The translations under genes and the position numbers were made by a program. This document shows positions 52,002 through 59,499 of a stretch of 64,000 nucleotides of DNA, piece by piece. The stretch is from positions 120,535 to 184,534 of IMG/VR virus record IMGVR_UViG_3300042691_053485. One strand, given 5' to 3'. The notes below the pieces were generated by a model. That model was given only the letters and a program-made list of their open reading frames with translations. It did not search any database and was not told the DNA's origin. The number at the start of each line of letters is the position of its first letter. The stretch's first letter is position 1. Source of the stretch: a virus.

Positions 52002-52389
52002 TCAAGAACCAGAACTGTTTCACGAAGTTTTGAATGACATGGGAGTGGAGAGAGGTGAAGATAGAGAATATTTTCTTGGCATAATTTCGATGTTTGCTGA
52101 GCTTATGAATAAGGATGCAAACAAAAGAAAATTAGAAGCTTCAGAAGAGCTTTCCGCATTTTTTCATTGGAGGATAGTCAATCCTCAGAAGTTCTTCAAA
52201 GTTCATATAACCTACATACATTCCGAAGAATGGCTTATGAGGGTTGATGGATTTGAAACGATGACATTTGAAGAATATATGGACTCAATACTTCAAGAGC
52301 CGGAATTCGACCATGATTGTGGTTGTACAAAAATAGTAAATAAGCAAAGTTCCTTGGCAAACGGAACAGAAAAACCACAAATGAATTAA
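51985..52389 (+). CDS. Hypothetical protein, 134 aa
   Basis: Not recognised. Acidic and helical N-terminus (EPELFHEVLNDMGVERGEDR), then a beta region with FFKVHITYIHSEEWLMRVDG and a Cys-rich knot HDCGCTKI near the end. It overlaps both neighbours by a few bases (TAATG with the next). Confidence 0.55.
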   Translation: MENLNNQEPELFHEVLNDMGVERGEDREYFLGIISMFAELMNKDANKRKLEASEELSAFFHWRIVNPQKFFKVHITYIHSEEWLMRVDGFETMTFEEYMDSILQEPEFDHDCGCTKIVNKQSSLANGTEKPQMN

Positions 52390-52784
52390 TGGAGCATCAT
52401 CATCTTTATGCAGAAATAGAGCAATATCTCCCAAGAGATAAGTGGCCTTTTCCTATAAAATTCATCACTTCTGACTATGTTGAAGTGGAAAGGGATGGAA
52501 GTGTTACTCCAATTACCCCGGGGGTTTCATTCTTGGTTGAAAATAACCCTGAATCAAGGCAAATAAAACTGCCAAAAAATGGATTTACAATAACAACAAT
52601 AAATCGACCAAGAAGAGAGCAAATTGCAGATTACATCAGAATCATGGGGCAAGTTGGGACAGTTATGCTTTTAATTAAACCCTTTGTGGAAAAGGGTCAA
52701 TCATCTATTTTTTCACCTTTTGCAAATGGTGGGGTTATAATGAATGTCATTGCGATATCTCAATCTCAATGGGACAGAATTTAA
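52389..52784 (+). CDS. Hypothetical protein, 131 aa
   Basis: Not recognised. Starts MEHHHLYAEIEQYLPRDKWP; the body is a beta-rich domain with IKLPKNGFTITTINRPRREQ. No membrane segment. It converges on the minus-strand membrane gene at 52785 without a gap. Confidence 0.55.
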   Translation: MEHHHLYAEIEQYLPRDKWPFPIKFITSDYVEVERDGSVTPITPGVSFLVENNPESRQIKLPKNGFTITTINRPRREQIADYIRIMGQVGTVMLLIKPFVEKGQSSIFSPFANGGVIMNVIAISQSQWDRI

Positions 52785-53168
52785 CTATTTTCTAAGAATT
52801 TTGTGGTAGAAAATATTGAATGCTGTTAAAAATAATGTAATGTAAATGGTTAAAAATATTAACCCATGAAAAATGCAAAAGCTTCCGCCTAAAATAAAAA
52901 AAGTCACCAAAGCCACATAAGTGAAGGAATGTCGGATAAAATTTGCAAAGTGCCAAATATCAGTGGTGAAGACAAAAATGGTTACAGTCAATAGCGAGCG
53001 ATACTTTCTAAACCATGTTATATCTTTTGGTCCCCAAAATGAGCTTGGTTTATATGCCGCAAAAATTGATTTTACCCAATTATCACGATGTTCAACAATA
53101 TCTGCTACAGCCTTTGAAAGCCCGGCAATAATTGCGACTAAAATCACTATAATGATTGATACTACCAT
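52785..53168 (-). CDS. Membrane protein, 127 aa
   Basis: Three to four hydrophobic helices (MVVSIIIVILVAIIAGLSKA, LLTVTIFVFTTDIWHFANFI, YVALVTFFILGGSFCIFHGL, IFLTIYITLFLTAFNIFYHK) fill most of the protein, with a His/Trp-containing loop. It resembles small phage membrane proteins of unknown function. It overlaps the next minus-strand gene by 7 nt, so the two are translated together. Confidence 0.65.
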   Translation of the reverse strand: MVVSIIIVILVAIIAGLSKAVADIVEHRDNWVKSIFAAYKPSSFWGPKDITWFRKYRSLLTVTIFVFTTDIWHFANFIRHSFTYVALVTFFILGGSFCIFHGLIFLTIYITLFLTAFNIFYHKILRK

Positions 53169-53359
53169 AACTTTATAAGTTTACCGAATGCAAAAACTAA
53201 AAGTCCGCCAAGTATTAGACAAACGGGTATCGCAATTGCAGGCTGTAACATTTGCACTTTTATGAGATTGAAATATACGCCAACAACAAACGCTAAAACC
53301 AATATAATAGGGATTATGATGTTGGCTAATTTGTAAAGTACTAACAGAAAGGTTTTCAT
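53162..53359 (-). CDS. Small two-helix membrane protein, 65 aa
   Basis: Two membrane segments (LLVLYKLANIIIPIILVLAF, AIAIPVCLILGGLLVFAFGK) separated by a short loop, basic end. Size and topology would fit a class II holin or an immunity-type protein, but nothing decides between them. Its start is 19 bp from the divergent gene at 53379 and is preceded on the minus strand by a TATTTATA word that overlaps that gene's start. Confidence 0.6.
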   Translation of the reverse strand: MKTFLLVLYKLANIIIPIILVLAFVVGVYFNLIKVQMLQPAIAIPVCLILGGLLVFAFGKLIKLW

Positions 53360-53371
53360 ATAAACTTTTCA

Positions 53372-53379
53372 TATAAATA
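53372..53379 (-). promoter_or_regulatory. TATTTATA element in a 19-bp divergent gap
   Basis: On the minus strand TATTTATA ends 12 bp before ATG 53359; on the plus strand the same bases read TATAAATA and run into ATG 53379. One element could serve both genes. Confidence 0.4.
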
Positions 53380-53927
53380 TGTTAATAATACCAAATGAAA
53401 TTCCCAATTGGTTTAGGGAATTGTATTTCCAAAGAGAGCAAATAAAAGTCAACGAGCGAATAAGGGGCTTCGTCGAAGGGATTTATGTCAACTCTCCGCC
53501 TCACCATTACTCAATCGATACGATTATTGGTATACTTGAAAGCACATTTCTTAGGTCTGGAGAATTGAAGATTCGATTGCCACTCGGAGTTATGAGGAAT
53601 GCAATTTTTATTAAGGTTGAGGATATAATTCTAACGACTGAAGGTTCTATATTTCAAGGCCAAGCAGAAATTGAATTTTCGATGAGCCTTGACTTACATA
53701 CAGGTTTCATTTACGCTGGGGACGTGAAGAGTTCACATACAAGAGCATCATATACAGACACAATAATCAACGCCCTCAATTTGAAAGCACTAATGGAACA
53801 AATTGACAGTTCTGACTTCTTGTATAAATTAAAAGCAGAGATAAATTCATCTGACTCAAGAGCTGAGGAAGCATTATATACAAGATGGATAAGATTCAAT
53901 AAAAAACTACTTACAGATGAGATTTAA
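53379..53927 (+). CDS. Hypothetical protein, 182 aa
   Basis: Not recognised. Soluble, with a short N-terminal helix and a beta-rich middle (VNSPPHHYSIDTIIGILEST; RLPLGVMRNAIFIKVEDIIL). It overlaps the RNase H-like gene by 11 nt. No catalytic motif is seen. Confidence 0.55.
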   Translation: MLIIPNEIPNWFRELYFQREQIKVNERIRGFVEGIYVNSPPHHYSIDTIIGILESTFLRSGELKIRLPLGVMRNAIFIKVEDIILTTEGSIFQGQAEIEFSMSLDLHTGFIYAGDVKSSHTRASYTDTIINALNLKALMEQIDSSDFLYKLKAEINSSDSRAEEALYTRWIRFNKKLLTDEI

Positions 53928-54447
53928 AACAATGTTTAGATATGATAATAAGCAAGAAGTAGATATTATATCCTTTTGCGAAGAATTGAAGGCTTCAAAA
54001 GAAGAGTTTGAAGTTTACATTGGAACAGACTCTAAATTCGAACAAGGAGAAATAACTTACACGACTGTGATTGCATTTCGGTTTGGAAACAGAGGTGTCA
54101 GAGGAATTTTTAGGAAGTTTAGTGAAATTCATCAGGATTTTGAAAAATATCAAAAGAAAATTGTAAAAAAATCTCATAAAAGGGAACGAAATAGAAAAGA
54201 TTTGCGTTATGAGATTTATTCAAGGCTAAAAAAAGAGACAGAACTCTCTTTAGAAGTTGCTGAATATGTCAAAGCGATTTTAACCATAAAGCAAATCGAC
54301 CTTGACTATAATTCAAAAGAAATGTGGCTTAGCCACATGATGGTTGAAGAATGTAAAGTCCTTTGTGAATGTAGGGGCTTTAAAACTTCAGTGAAAAACA
54401 CAAGTATGCCACAAGTAGCAACAATATTTGCAGACAAAATATTATGA
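53917..54447 (+). CDS. RNase H-like protein, DUF458/YkuK type, 176 aa
   Basis: FEVYIGTDSKFEQGEITYTT at residues about 31-50 is the DUF458 signature (VyIGtDSq.....Y.tvi), where the Asp is the first RNase H catalytic residue. Further acidic residues follow in LRYEIYSRLKKETELSLEVA and IKQIDLDYN, and DKIL ends the protein. YkuK-like proteins are widespread in bacteria and phages and are thought to act on nucleic acids. It could remove RNA primers. It overlaps both neighbours. Confidence 0.75.
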   Translation: MRFKTMFRYDNKQEVDIISFCEELKASKEEFEVYIGTDSKFEQGEITYTTVIAFRFGNRGVRGIFRKFSEIHQDFEKYQKKIVKKSHKRERNRKDLRYEIYSRLKKETELSLEVAEYVKAILTIKQIDLDYNSKEMWLSHMMVEECKVLCECRGFKTSVKNTSMPQVATIFADKIL

Positions 54448-54680
54448 AACACATAGACCCTGAATTCGGGGAAATTACCCCGTTTTTTAGCCATAAAACG
54501 CCTATCGTACAGGCAGGAGAAATTATCGGCGAAAAAGAGGAATTTTTTTATAGCCTCCCAAATGGAAACTTTAAAGTGTACCAAATAAAAAATTTTGAAG
54601 CAGTAAAACATCCCTTTGAGACCGAATATTTCATAATGGGCGAATGGATTAAACTGATATATGAAAAATTCCAAAAATAG
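54444..54680 (+). CDS. Hypothetical protein, 78 aa
   Basis: Overlaps the preceding stop by ATGA and the next start by 20 nt. Acidic, beta-rich and aromatic (EITPFFSHKTPIVQAGEIIG; FETEYFIMGEWIKLIYEKFQ). No family recognised. Confidence 0.5.
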   Translation: MKHIDPEFGEITPFFSHKTPIVQAGEIIGEKEEFFYSLPNGNFKVYQIKNFEAVKHPFETEYFIMGEWIKLIYEKFQK

Positions 54681-55002
54681 CCTCAAACTAACACTCAATA
54701 GGCTACCATTTCAAGTAATGCTTAGTGGGGAGAAAAAGGCTGAATATCGGAAGCCAACAGATTGGATTAAAAGCCGCCTCTTTAATAAAGACGGTTCACT
54801 TAAATCCATCAATACAGTTGAATTCACCAATGGATATGGAAATCATCTTCCGAAATTTGAAGTTTCTTTTGAAGGTATTTTAATTGCCGATAAACATGAA
54901 ACCATTACCTTCAGTAATGGTCTTAAAGTTGAAATTGAACCAGGTGACCTAATCCTAAGATTAGGAGAAATCTTGAGAATTGAAAATATTTTTGAACAAT
55001 AA
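54661..55002 (+). CDS. ASCH-domain-like protein, 113 aa
   Basis: LTLNRLPFQVMLSGEKKAEY and RKPTDWIKSRLF at residues about 9-42, then VEFTNGYGNHLPKFEVSFEG, match the ASCH pattern (I....f...I..G.K..E.R) of the PUA-like fold, which binds RNA or hydrolyses modified nucleosides. Phage ASCH proteins of this size are common. The substrate is not known. It lies directly before the Ro-like gene, 13 bp from its ATG, which suggests a shared RNA-related function. Confidence 0.7.
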   Translation: MKNSKNSLKLTLNRLPFQVMLSGEKKAEYRKPTDWIKSRLFNKDGSLKSINTVEFTNGYGNHLPKFEVSFEGILIADKHETITFSNGLKVEIEPGDLILRLGEILRIENIFEQ

Positions 55003-55015
55003 AAAAAAACAAACA

Positions 55016-56590
55016 ATGAACCAATTTTTAAACGCCACTACAACTAAAAACACTCGCACAGAAAACGGTGCATTGTCTAATTCTTCAACAGGTAGTATTG
55101 CTGTTGACCAATTCGCTAAAGTCGCTACATATATTACTCCTAGAGATAAACAACAAATCTATGGAGATATGGCACTACTTTGGGGTGAAAACCCTGAAGT
55201 GACAATGAAGTTGCTGTTCTATTGGAGAATGGTAACAAGACAATTAAAAGGAAAAATCAGAACTGAAAAAGTTCAAAAGGGGATGGGTGTACGCTACGAG
55301 ATTTTTCAAAGATTGATTTGGGTTGCAAAAAATCATCCTAACATTTTCTATGCCAACATGCACCTGCTCCCTGAAGTCGGTTCATGGAAAGACCTATTAA
55401 CAATCTACGAGTTGGACACTGAGGGCATCATCAGCTTGGATGCAATAGTATTCCTATTTGCGGAAACTATCCGTGCTTCAGAAAATGAAGCATCGGCAGC
55501 ATACCATACTGAAAATATCAAAAAGTATCTTCCGACAATTAGAAAGGAGAGAAATACAGTTCATAAACAGCAAATGTTTAAGTTTGCGTCTGAACTCATG
55601 GCTGAAATGGGTTGGTCTGAACGAGATTACCGAAAATTTAAAGCTTCAGGAATTTCTCACAAATTCCAAAGGGATATCTGTGCAAAAAACTTCGATGAGC
55701 TAAATTTCTCTACAATCGGTGGCAAATTCTTAAACCGTTTAACCTCAACCAATAAGAAGGGTCAGAACTTTCTTAAAAAATGGGGCTTGGAGAATAAATA
55801 TATAGACTGGATTAAAAGCCGTGATGTTGTTGCATTCACAGGTTACCCATTTGAATTGGTGAAAAGATTGCAAAATGCCAAACTTAGTTTGGCAGAGGAA
55901 TTCACTGTAAATAAACAGTTTGAAAAACTTTTGCGAGTCGGTCGAAAGGACGGGGCAATCAAAGGGAATGTTTGGTGTGCCTTAGATACTTCTATGTCTA
56001 TGGGGTGCTCTGTAGCGAATGGTGTTACAGCCTACGATATTTGCATTGGACTTGGCATATATTTCTCCTCGCTAAATGAAGGCGCTTTCAAAGATAATGT
56101 TATTATGTTTGATACTGAAAGCACCGTGAAAAAACTGTCGGGAACGTTCACTGATAAGTTTAGACAGATTACAGGTGACAACTGTGCGTGGGGTACAACT
56201 AACTTCCAATCAGTGATTGATGAAATAGTCAGAATTCGCAAAGCCAATCCTGAAATTCCGGTCTCTGACTATCCAGAGACATTGCTTGTTGTTTCAGACA
56301 TGCAGTTCAATCCTAGTTCATCTCATGAGACAAACTATGAAACTGCAATGCGTAAGCTACGAGAAGTTGGTCTTCCAAAAATGCAAATTATTTGGTGGAA
56401 TGTAGCTTCTCGAACAAAGGATTTTCCATCGACCATAAATGATAAGGGGACTATTATCATAGGTGGATATGATGGCTCAATTGTATCACTGCTTTTAAGT
56501 GGAGAATCAAAGGAGAAATCCTCTATGACCCCTTATGATGCGATGATGCTTGCAATTTCTCAAGAAATTTTTAATTTCGTAGAAATTTAA
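55016..56590 (+). CDS. Ro60-like/DUF2828 protein with vWA domain, 524 aa
   Basis: The N-terminal two thirds are helical repeats in the style of TROVE/DUF2828: LLFYWRMVTRQLKGK near 60, HLLPEVGSWKDLLTIYEL near 115, and SGISHKFQRDICAKNFDELN near 210. The C-terminal third is a vWA domain with an intact MIDAS: DTSMSMG near 323-329, TTNFQSV near 395, and VVSDMQF near 428. Ro60 proteins form a ring that holds misfolded RNA and Y RNA; bacterial Rsr is often next to RNA-repair genes. ATG 55016 is used; the longer in-frame start lies in the preceding gene. Three repeated hairpins and a tRNA follow directly. Confidence 0.75.
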   Translation: MNQFLNATTTKNTRTENGALSNSSTGSIAVDQFAKVATYITPRDKQQIYGDMALLWGENPEVTMKLLFYWRMVTRQLKGKIRTEKVQKGMGVRYEIFQRLIWVAKNHPNIFYANMHLLPEVGSWKDLLTIYELDTEGIISLDAIVFLFAETIRASENEASAAYHTENIKKYLPTIRKERNTVHKQQMFKFASELMAEMGWSERDYRKFKASGISHKFQRDICAKNFDELNFSTIGGKFLNRLTSTNKKGQNFLKKWGLENKYIDWIKSRDVVAFTGYPFELVKRLQNAKLSLAEEFTVNKQFEKLLRVGRKDGAIKGNVWCALDTSMSMGCSVANGVTAYDICIGLGIYFSSLNEGAFKDNVIMFDTESTVKKLSGTFTDKFRQITGDNCAWGTTNFQSVIDEIVRIRKANPEIPVSDYPETLLVVSDMQFNPSSSHETNYETAMRKLREVGLPKMQIIWWNVASRTKDFPSTINDKGTIIIGGYDGSIVSLLLSGESKEKSSMTPYDAMMLAISQEIFNFVEI

Positions 56591-56634
56591 TTACTTCTTG
56601 GGAACTTTTTGGAACACGCTTTTGTTAATATATC

Positions 56635-56695
56635 GACAACTTCAGCAATCTTTTACAATCAATCAATCATTGACCGAAAAAAAGTTGTCAGTTTT
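56635..56695 (+). ncRNA. Putative small structured RNA 1 (Y-RNA-like hairpin)
   Basis: GACAACTT (56635-56642) pairs with AAGTTGTC (56682-56689). CAGCAATCTTTT follows the 5' strand directly, and the 3' strand is followed by AGTTTTT, like a terminator or Ro-type U-tail. The 39-nt interior is A/U-rich with a weak inner stem CAAT/ATTG. It is the first of three related units. Confidence 0.6.
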
Positions 56696-56699
56696 TCTA

Positions 56700-56766
56700 A
56701 GGCTTCTTCAGCAATCTTTCTCTTTTCAATTTCATGTAATTGAAAAAAAAAAGAAGCCTGTTTTTT
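56700..56766 (+). ncRNA. Putative small structured RNA 2
   Basis: AGGCTTCTT (56700-56708) pairs with AAGAAGCCT (56751-56759); CAGCAATCTTTC follows the 5' strand, and an inner 9-bp stem TTTTCAATT/AATTGAAAA closes a TCATGT loop. GTTTTTT follows. Compared with unit 1 the outer stem has changed on both sides so that pairing is kept. It ends at the first base of tRNA-Ser. Confidence 0.65.
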
Positions 56767-56847
56767 GGAAGGTATCCGGCTGGATGAGGAGACTGTCTTG
56801 AAAACAGTTGGTCGATAGACTTGCAGGTTCGAGTCCTGCATCTTCCG
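56767..56847 (+). tRNA. tRNA-Ser (anticodon UGA)
   Basis: Class II tRNA: acceptor GGAAGGT/ATCTTCC, D stem TCC/GGA, anticodon stem ACTGT/ACAGT with loop CTTGAAA (anticodon TGA), variable arm GTC-GATA-GAC and T arm GCAGG-TTCGAGT-CCTGC. Length is 81 nt with discriminator G; CCA is not encoded. It is embedded in the array of repeated hairpins between units 2 and 3. Confidence 0.92.
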
Positions 56848-56861
56848 CAAATTAAGAAAGA

Positions 56862-56911
56862 GACTTCTTCAGCAATTTAATTCTATTCTATGGTAAGAAC
56901 AAAAAGAAGTC
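56862..56911 (+). ncRNA. Putative small structured RNA 3
   Basis: GACTTCTT (56862-56869) pairs with AAGAAGTC (56904-56911), and CAGCAATTTAATT follows the 5' strand. No inner stem is strong, and a separate terminator at 56921-56947 follows. It is the third unit with the CTTCAGCAAT core. Confidence 0.6.
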
Positions 56912-56920
56912 AGTAGCATG

Positions 56921-56947
56921 GGCAGGCAACAAAATGCCTGCCTTTTT
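56921..56947 (+). terminator. Rho-independent terminator after the RNA array
   Basis: GGCAGGC pairs with GCCTGCC over AACAAAAT, followed by TTTTT. It ends the tRNA/small RNA transcript 6 bp before the next start codon. Confidence 0.9.
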
Positions 56948-56952
56948 AATTT

Positions 56953-57633
56953 ATGAATCCCAATAGCTTTTTCGTAATTATATTTGTTGTTGGATATTTT
57001 TCCTTACCAAACCCAAATTATAAGGCAAAGGATAAAACGCCAATCGATAACAGGCTCGCTTACGATTTCACATACATTATGAGGAAAGATTCAAAGCGAG
57101 AGATAAAACTCAGAGATGGAACATTTCAATTATCGAAGCATGATTCAGGAAACTATAATTCTGATGGGGAATTGGTGGGAACTAATCGCTCGATTGCTGC
57201 AAAAACGTATGAGCATTATATGAAAAAAAAGGCAACCCTCAAAAGAATGAAAGAACTTTCCTTTGAGGATGCTTTTTACATGTATGAGCGGATGTATATT
57301 GAGATTATGCAGGGTGAAAAATTTTTGGTGCATAATCCATTATTGTTAGACATGATTTTTAACGCAATTTGCTCTTCAGCGGGAACGATTCACTTCAAGC
57401 AAGTGTTATATAAATGCGGCTGCATGCCTTCCAAAGAATTTAATATAACTTCCAAAGAAGTTGAATGCTTCAATAGAAATATTTCAATTTCTTATGAAAA
57501 AGAGAAGAAGTTTTACGAGACTTTTTGGAAAATTCGTGAGAGTTATTACATACAGAAATCTAAAAAGCCTCAACATAAAGGGCTTTTGAAATGGATAAAA
57601 GACTACCCCAAGGACGAATATGTTCGAATTTGA
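56953..57633 (+). CDS. GH108/N-acetylmuramidase-like protein with N-terminal anchor, 226 aa
   Basis: A hydrophobic N-terminus (SFFVIIFVVGYFSLPNP) is followed by a domain whose pattern recalls phage muramidases of the GH108 type: LSKHDSGNYNSDGELVGTNR near 65-85 in place of the usual EGG....D.GG.T..GI, then AFYMYERMYIE, and NPLLLDMIFNAICSSAG in place of lfD.a.n.G. The catalytic Glu of EGG is Asp or Ser here, so activity is doubtful. The start is 5 bp after a terminator T-run. It would be the fourth peptidoglycan-active protein in the window. Confidence 0.45.
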   Translation: MNPNSFFVIIFVVGYFSLPNPNYKAKDKTPIDNRLAYDFTYIMRKDSKREIKLRDGTFQLSKHDSGNYNSDGELVGTNRSIAAKTYEHYMKKKATLKRMKELSFEDAFYMYERMYIEIMQGEKFLVHNPLLLDMIFNAICSSAGTIHFKQVLYKCGCMPSKEFNITSKEVECFNRNISISYEKEKKFYETFWKIRESYYIQKSKKPQHKGLLKWIKDYPKDEYVRI

Positions 57634-58066
57634 AGAAATGAAAGCATACATCAAAAACACTAGGGAATATCTATGTGAGAACCGAGAGGAACTAGATGAC
57701 TCCCAGATTAAGTTTTTGGAGGATACAATCAGGTTGATGGAGGAGGATTATAAAGTGAACGAAGATTGCTATAACTTCCTATCCCAATATCATAGACTTT
57801 CACATGAAGAAATCATTCATAGGTTTGAGTCAGCATTGAAGAGTGAGATGGATGCTAAATTAAAAGCTCTTGAAAAGAAGGGTTTGAACACCCCTCAATC
57901 AACGACTGCTATTATCGATGATATGACCCGGACTTTAGAGATGATTGTTAAAAATTTTTTAGTGGATATGGAATATCCTGAAGCAAGGGCAATTGCATTT
58001 GCGAAATCATATTCCCAAGTATACAAAATGACCGTAATTGCAAAACTTGATAATGATATTAATTAA
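57620..58066 (+). CDS. Hypothetical helical protein, 148 aa
   Basis: Not recognised. Almost entirely helical and acidic, for example YLCENREELDDSQIKFLEDT and MTRTLEMIVKNFLVDMEYPE. It overlaps its neighbours by 14 nt on each side. No motif found. Confidence 0.55.
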   Translation: MFEFEEMKAYIKNTREYLCENREELDDSQIKFLEDTIRLMEEDYKVNEDCYNFLSQYHRLSHEEIIHRFESALKSEMDAKLKALEKKGLNTPQSTTAIIDDMTRTLEMIVKNFLVDMEYPEARAIAFAKSYSQVYKMTVIAKLDNDIN

Positions 58067-58610
58067 ATTCTATAAAAAAATTGAAACTTCTTGGGAAGAG
58101 CTTCAAAAAAAGGCTAATTCAATCGTCACTGAAACTGAAAAGAGTGCAATTGTACTTGAAGAGGGTGACGTAGATGTGTTCCAATATTATGGTGATTATC
58201 GAGAAGCTGTAAAATTAGGACTAAAGACTTTTATCCTTCACGTGATAAATGAGTTCCCCTCAGCAGAGGAGGAAATTGTTGTTTCAAAGGGTGTATTCTA
58301 TGAGCGTTTTAATGAAATGCCATTTGAAATTGTAGCCCTTGGGACTAACATCCCTCAGAGGTTTGATACAAGAGAGCAATTACTGTCATTTTTTAGAGAG
58401 TCAAAAATTCCTTTATCTGCTGAAGATTTTGAGGAACTTGTATCAATCTATGAGGAGCATAATTCTGTAATCGCTGCACTCGAAATACACGAATATGAAA
58501 TTTACCAAATGAATGAATTTGGTGAGTTTGAAAGAAAGGATTTGAAAGATTACGATAATGATTTTGAAGACGACCTAGACGATTTCGACGAAGATTTTGA
58601 AACCAATTAA
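58053..58610 (+). CDS. Acidic hypothetical protein, 185 aa
   Basis: ATG 58053 (MILIKFYKKIETSWEELQKK) is preferred to the upstream TTG. The middle is mixed alpha/beta (FEIVALGTNIPQRFDTREQL), and the end is a run of Asp and Glu (DYDNDFEDDLDDFDEDFETN). Acid-tailed phage proteins are often DNA mimics or chaperone-like. No family is recognised. Confidence 0.55.
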   Translation: MILIKFYKKIETSWEELQKKANSIVTETEKSAIVLEEGDVDVFQYYGDYREAVKLGLKTFILHVINEFPSAEEEIVVSKGVFYERFNEMPFEIVALGTNIPQRFDTREQLLSFFRESKIPLSAEDFEELVSIYEEHNSVIAALEIHEYEIYQMNEFGEFERKDLKDYDNDFEDDLDDFDEDFETN

Positions 58611-58622
58611 ATAAAAAAAAGA

Positions 58623-59498
58623 ATGATTATATCAATCTCAGGAAAAATAAATTCAGGGAAAGACCTCGTTGGCAAAATTATACAAGGTCTTTTTTTAGAA
58701 GCTGAAAGCATGGATTTTAAACTCTCAAGCGTGAATTTAAATTCAAAGAGAGTTGAAAACTTTCCTTACCCAATGAAAAAGAAGTTTGCAGCTAAACTAA
58801 AGCAAATGGTTGCACTTATGATTGGATGTGATATGATTGATTTGGAAAACCGAGAGTTTAAAAACTCCTACCTCTCCCCGGAATGGTGGGTTTATAAGAA
58901 TGATGAAGGAGACATATTGCCGTATTTTCATGTCACTTCAACAGAAGCTTCAAAACTTCTTGAGGGGCATAACTATGTGCTGGTGAAAACAACTCCAAGG
59001 TTACTGATGAAAACTTTGGCTGAGGACTGTGTCCGCCGAAAAATTTCACCAAATGCTTGGATAATTTCCACTGTTTCCGACTATACAGATGAACAAGACT
59101 GGATTATCACGGATACACGTTATCCAAATGAAATTGCAGCAATCAAAAGTAAGTGTTCAAACCCGCTGTTTTTGAAGGTTGTGAGATTGAAAACATGCCG
59201 AGAATGGTATGAGGAAGACTTTAAAAATCTAGTGACTTTAACACAAAACAACTGGATAACACACTATTCTTGGGAAATCGAGAAAGTTCCAATGGAGATT
59301 TTCATTGAGCGTATAACCCTCTGTGAAGGTTTTGAACCTTCAAAAGAATATCATCTATTCTTAGAAGAAAGATTTTCCATTCCTGAGACAGCATTAGATT
59401 CCTTTGAAGAATTCGATGAAATCGTCTATAATGGAGCTTCGATTGATGATTTGATTGACAACATTAGAGCAATTTTAAAAGTAAGAAATCTTATATAG
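58623..59498 (+). CDS. Deoxynucleoside monophosphate kinase-like protein, 291 aa
   Basis: P-loop SGKINSGKDLVGKII at residues 6-20 has the GxxxxGKD form typical of T4 gp1-type dNMP kinases. KKKFAAKLKQMVALMIG, TPRLLMKTLAEDC and WIITDTRYPNEIAAIKSK follow in the order expected (lid and NMP-binding parts, then the DxRYpnE strand). It supplies dNTP precursors for replication. The last 60 aa are an acidic extension. The homing endonuclease gene begins one base after its stop codon. Confidence 0.85.
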   Translation: MIISISGKINSGKDLVGKIIQGLFLEAESMDFKLSSVNLNSKRVENFPYPMKKKFAAKLKQMVALMIGCDMIDLENREFKNSYLSPEWWVYKNDEGDILPYFHVTSTEASKLLEGHNYVLVKTTPRLLMKTLAEDCVRRKISPNAWIISTVSDYTDEQDWIITDTRYPNEIAAIKSKCSNPLFLKVVRLKTCREWYEEDFKNLVTLTQNNWITHYSWEIEKVPMEIFIERITLCEGFEPSKEYHLFLEERFSIPETALDSFEEFDEIVYNGASIDDLIDNIRAILKVRNLI

Positions 59499-59499
59499 A

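Noticed and set aside
56598-56850. Two frames (plus and minus) of about 65 codons in the Ro-like 3' region
   Set aside because: They overlap the repeated hairpins and tRNA-Ser, have low-complexity products and no leader.
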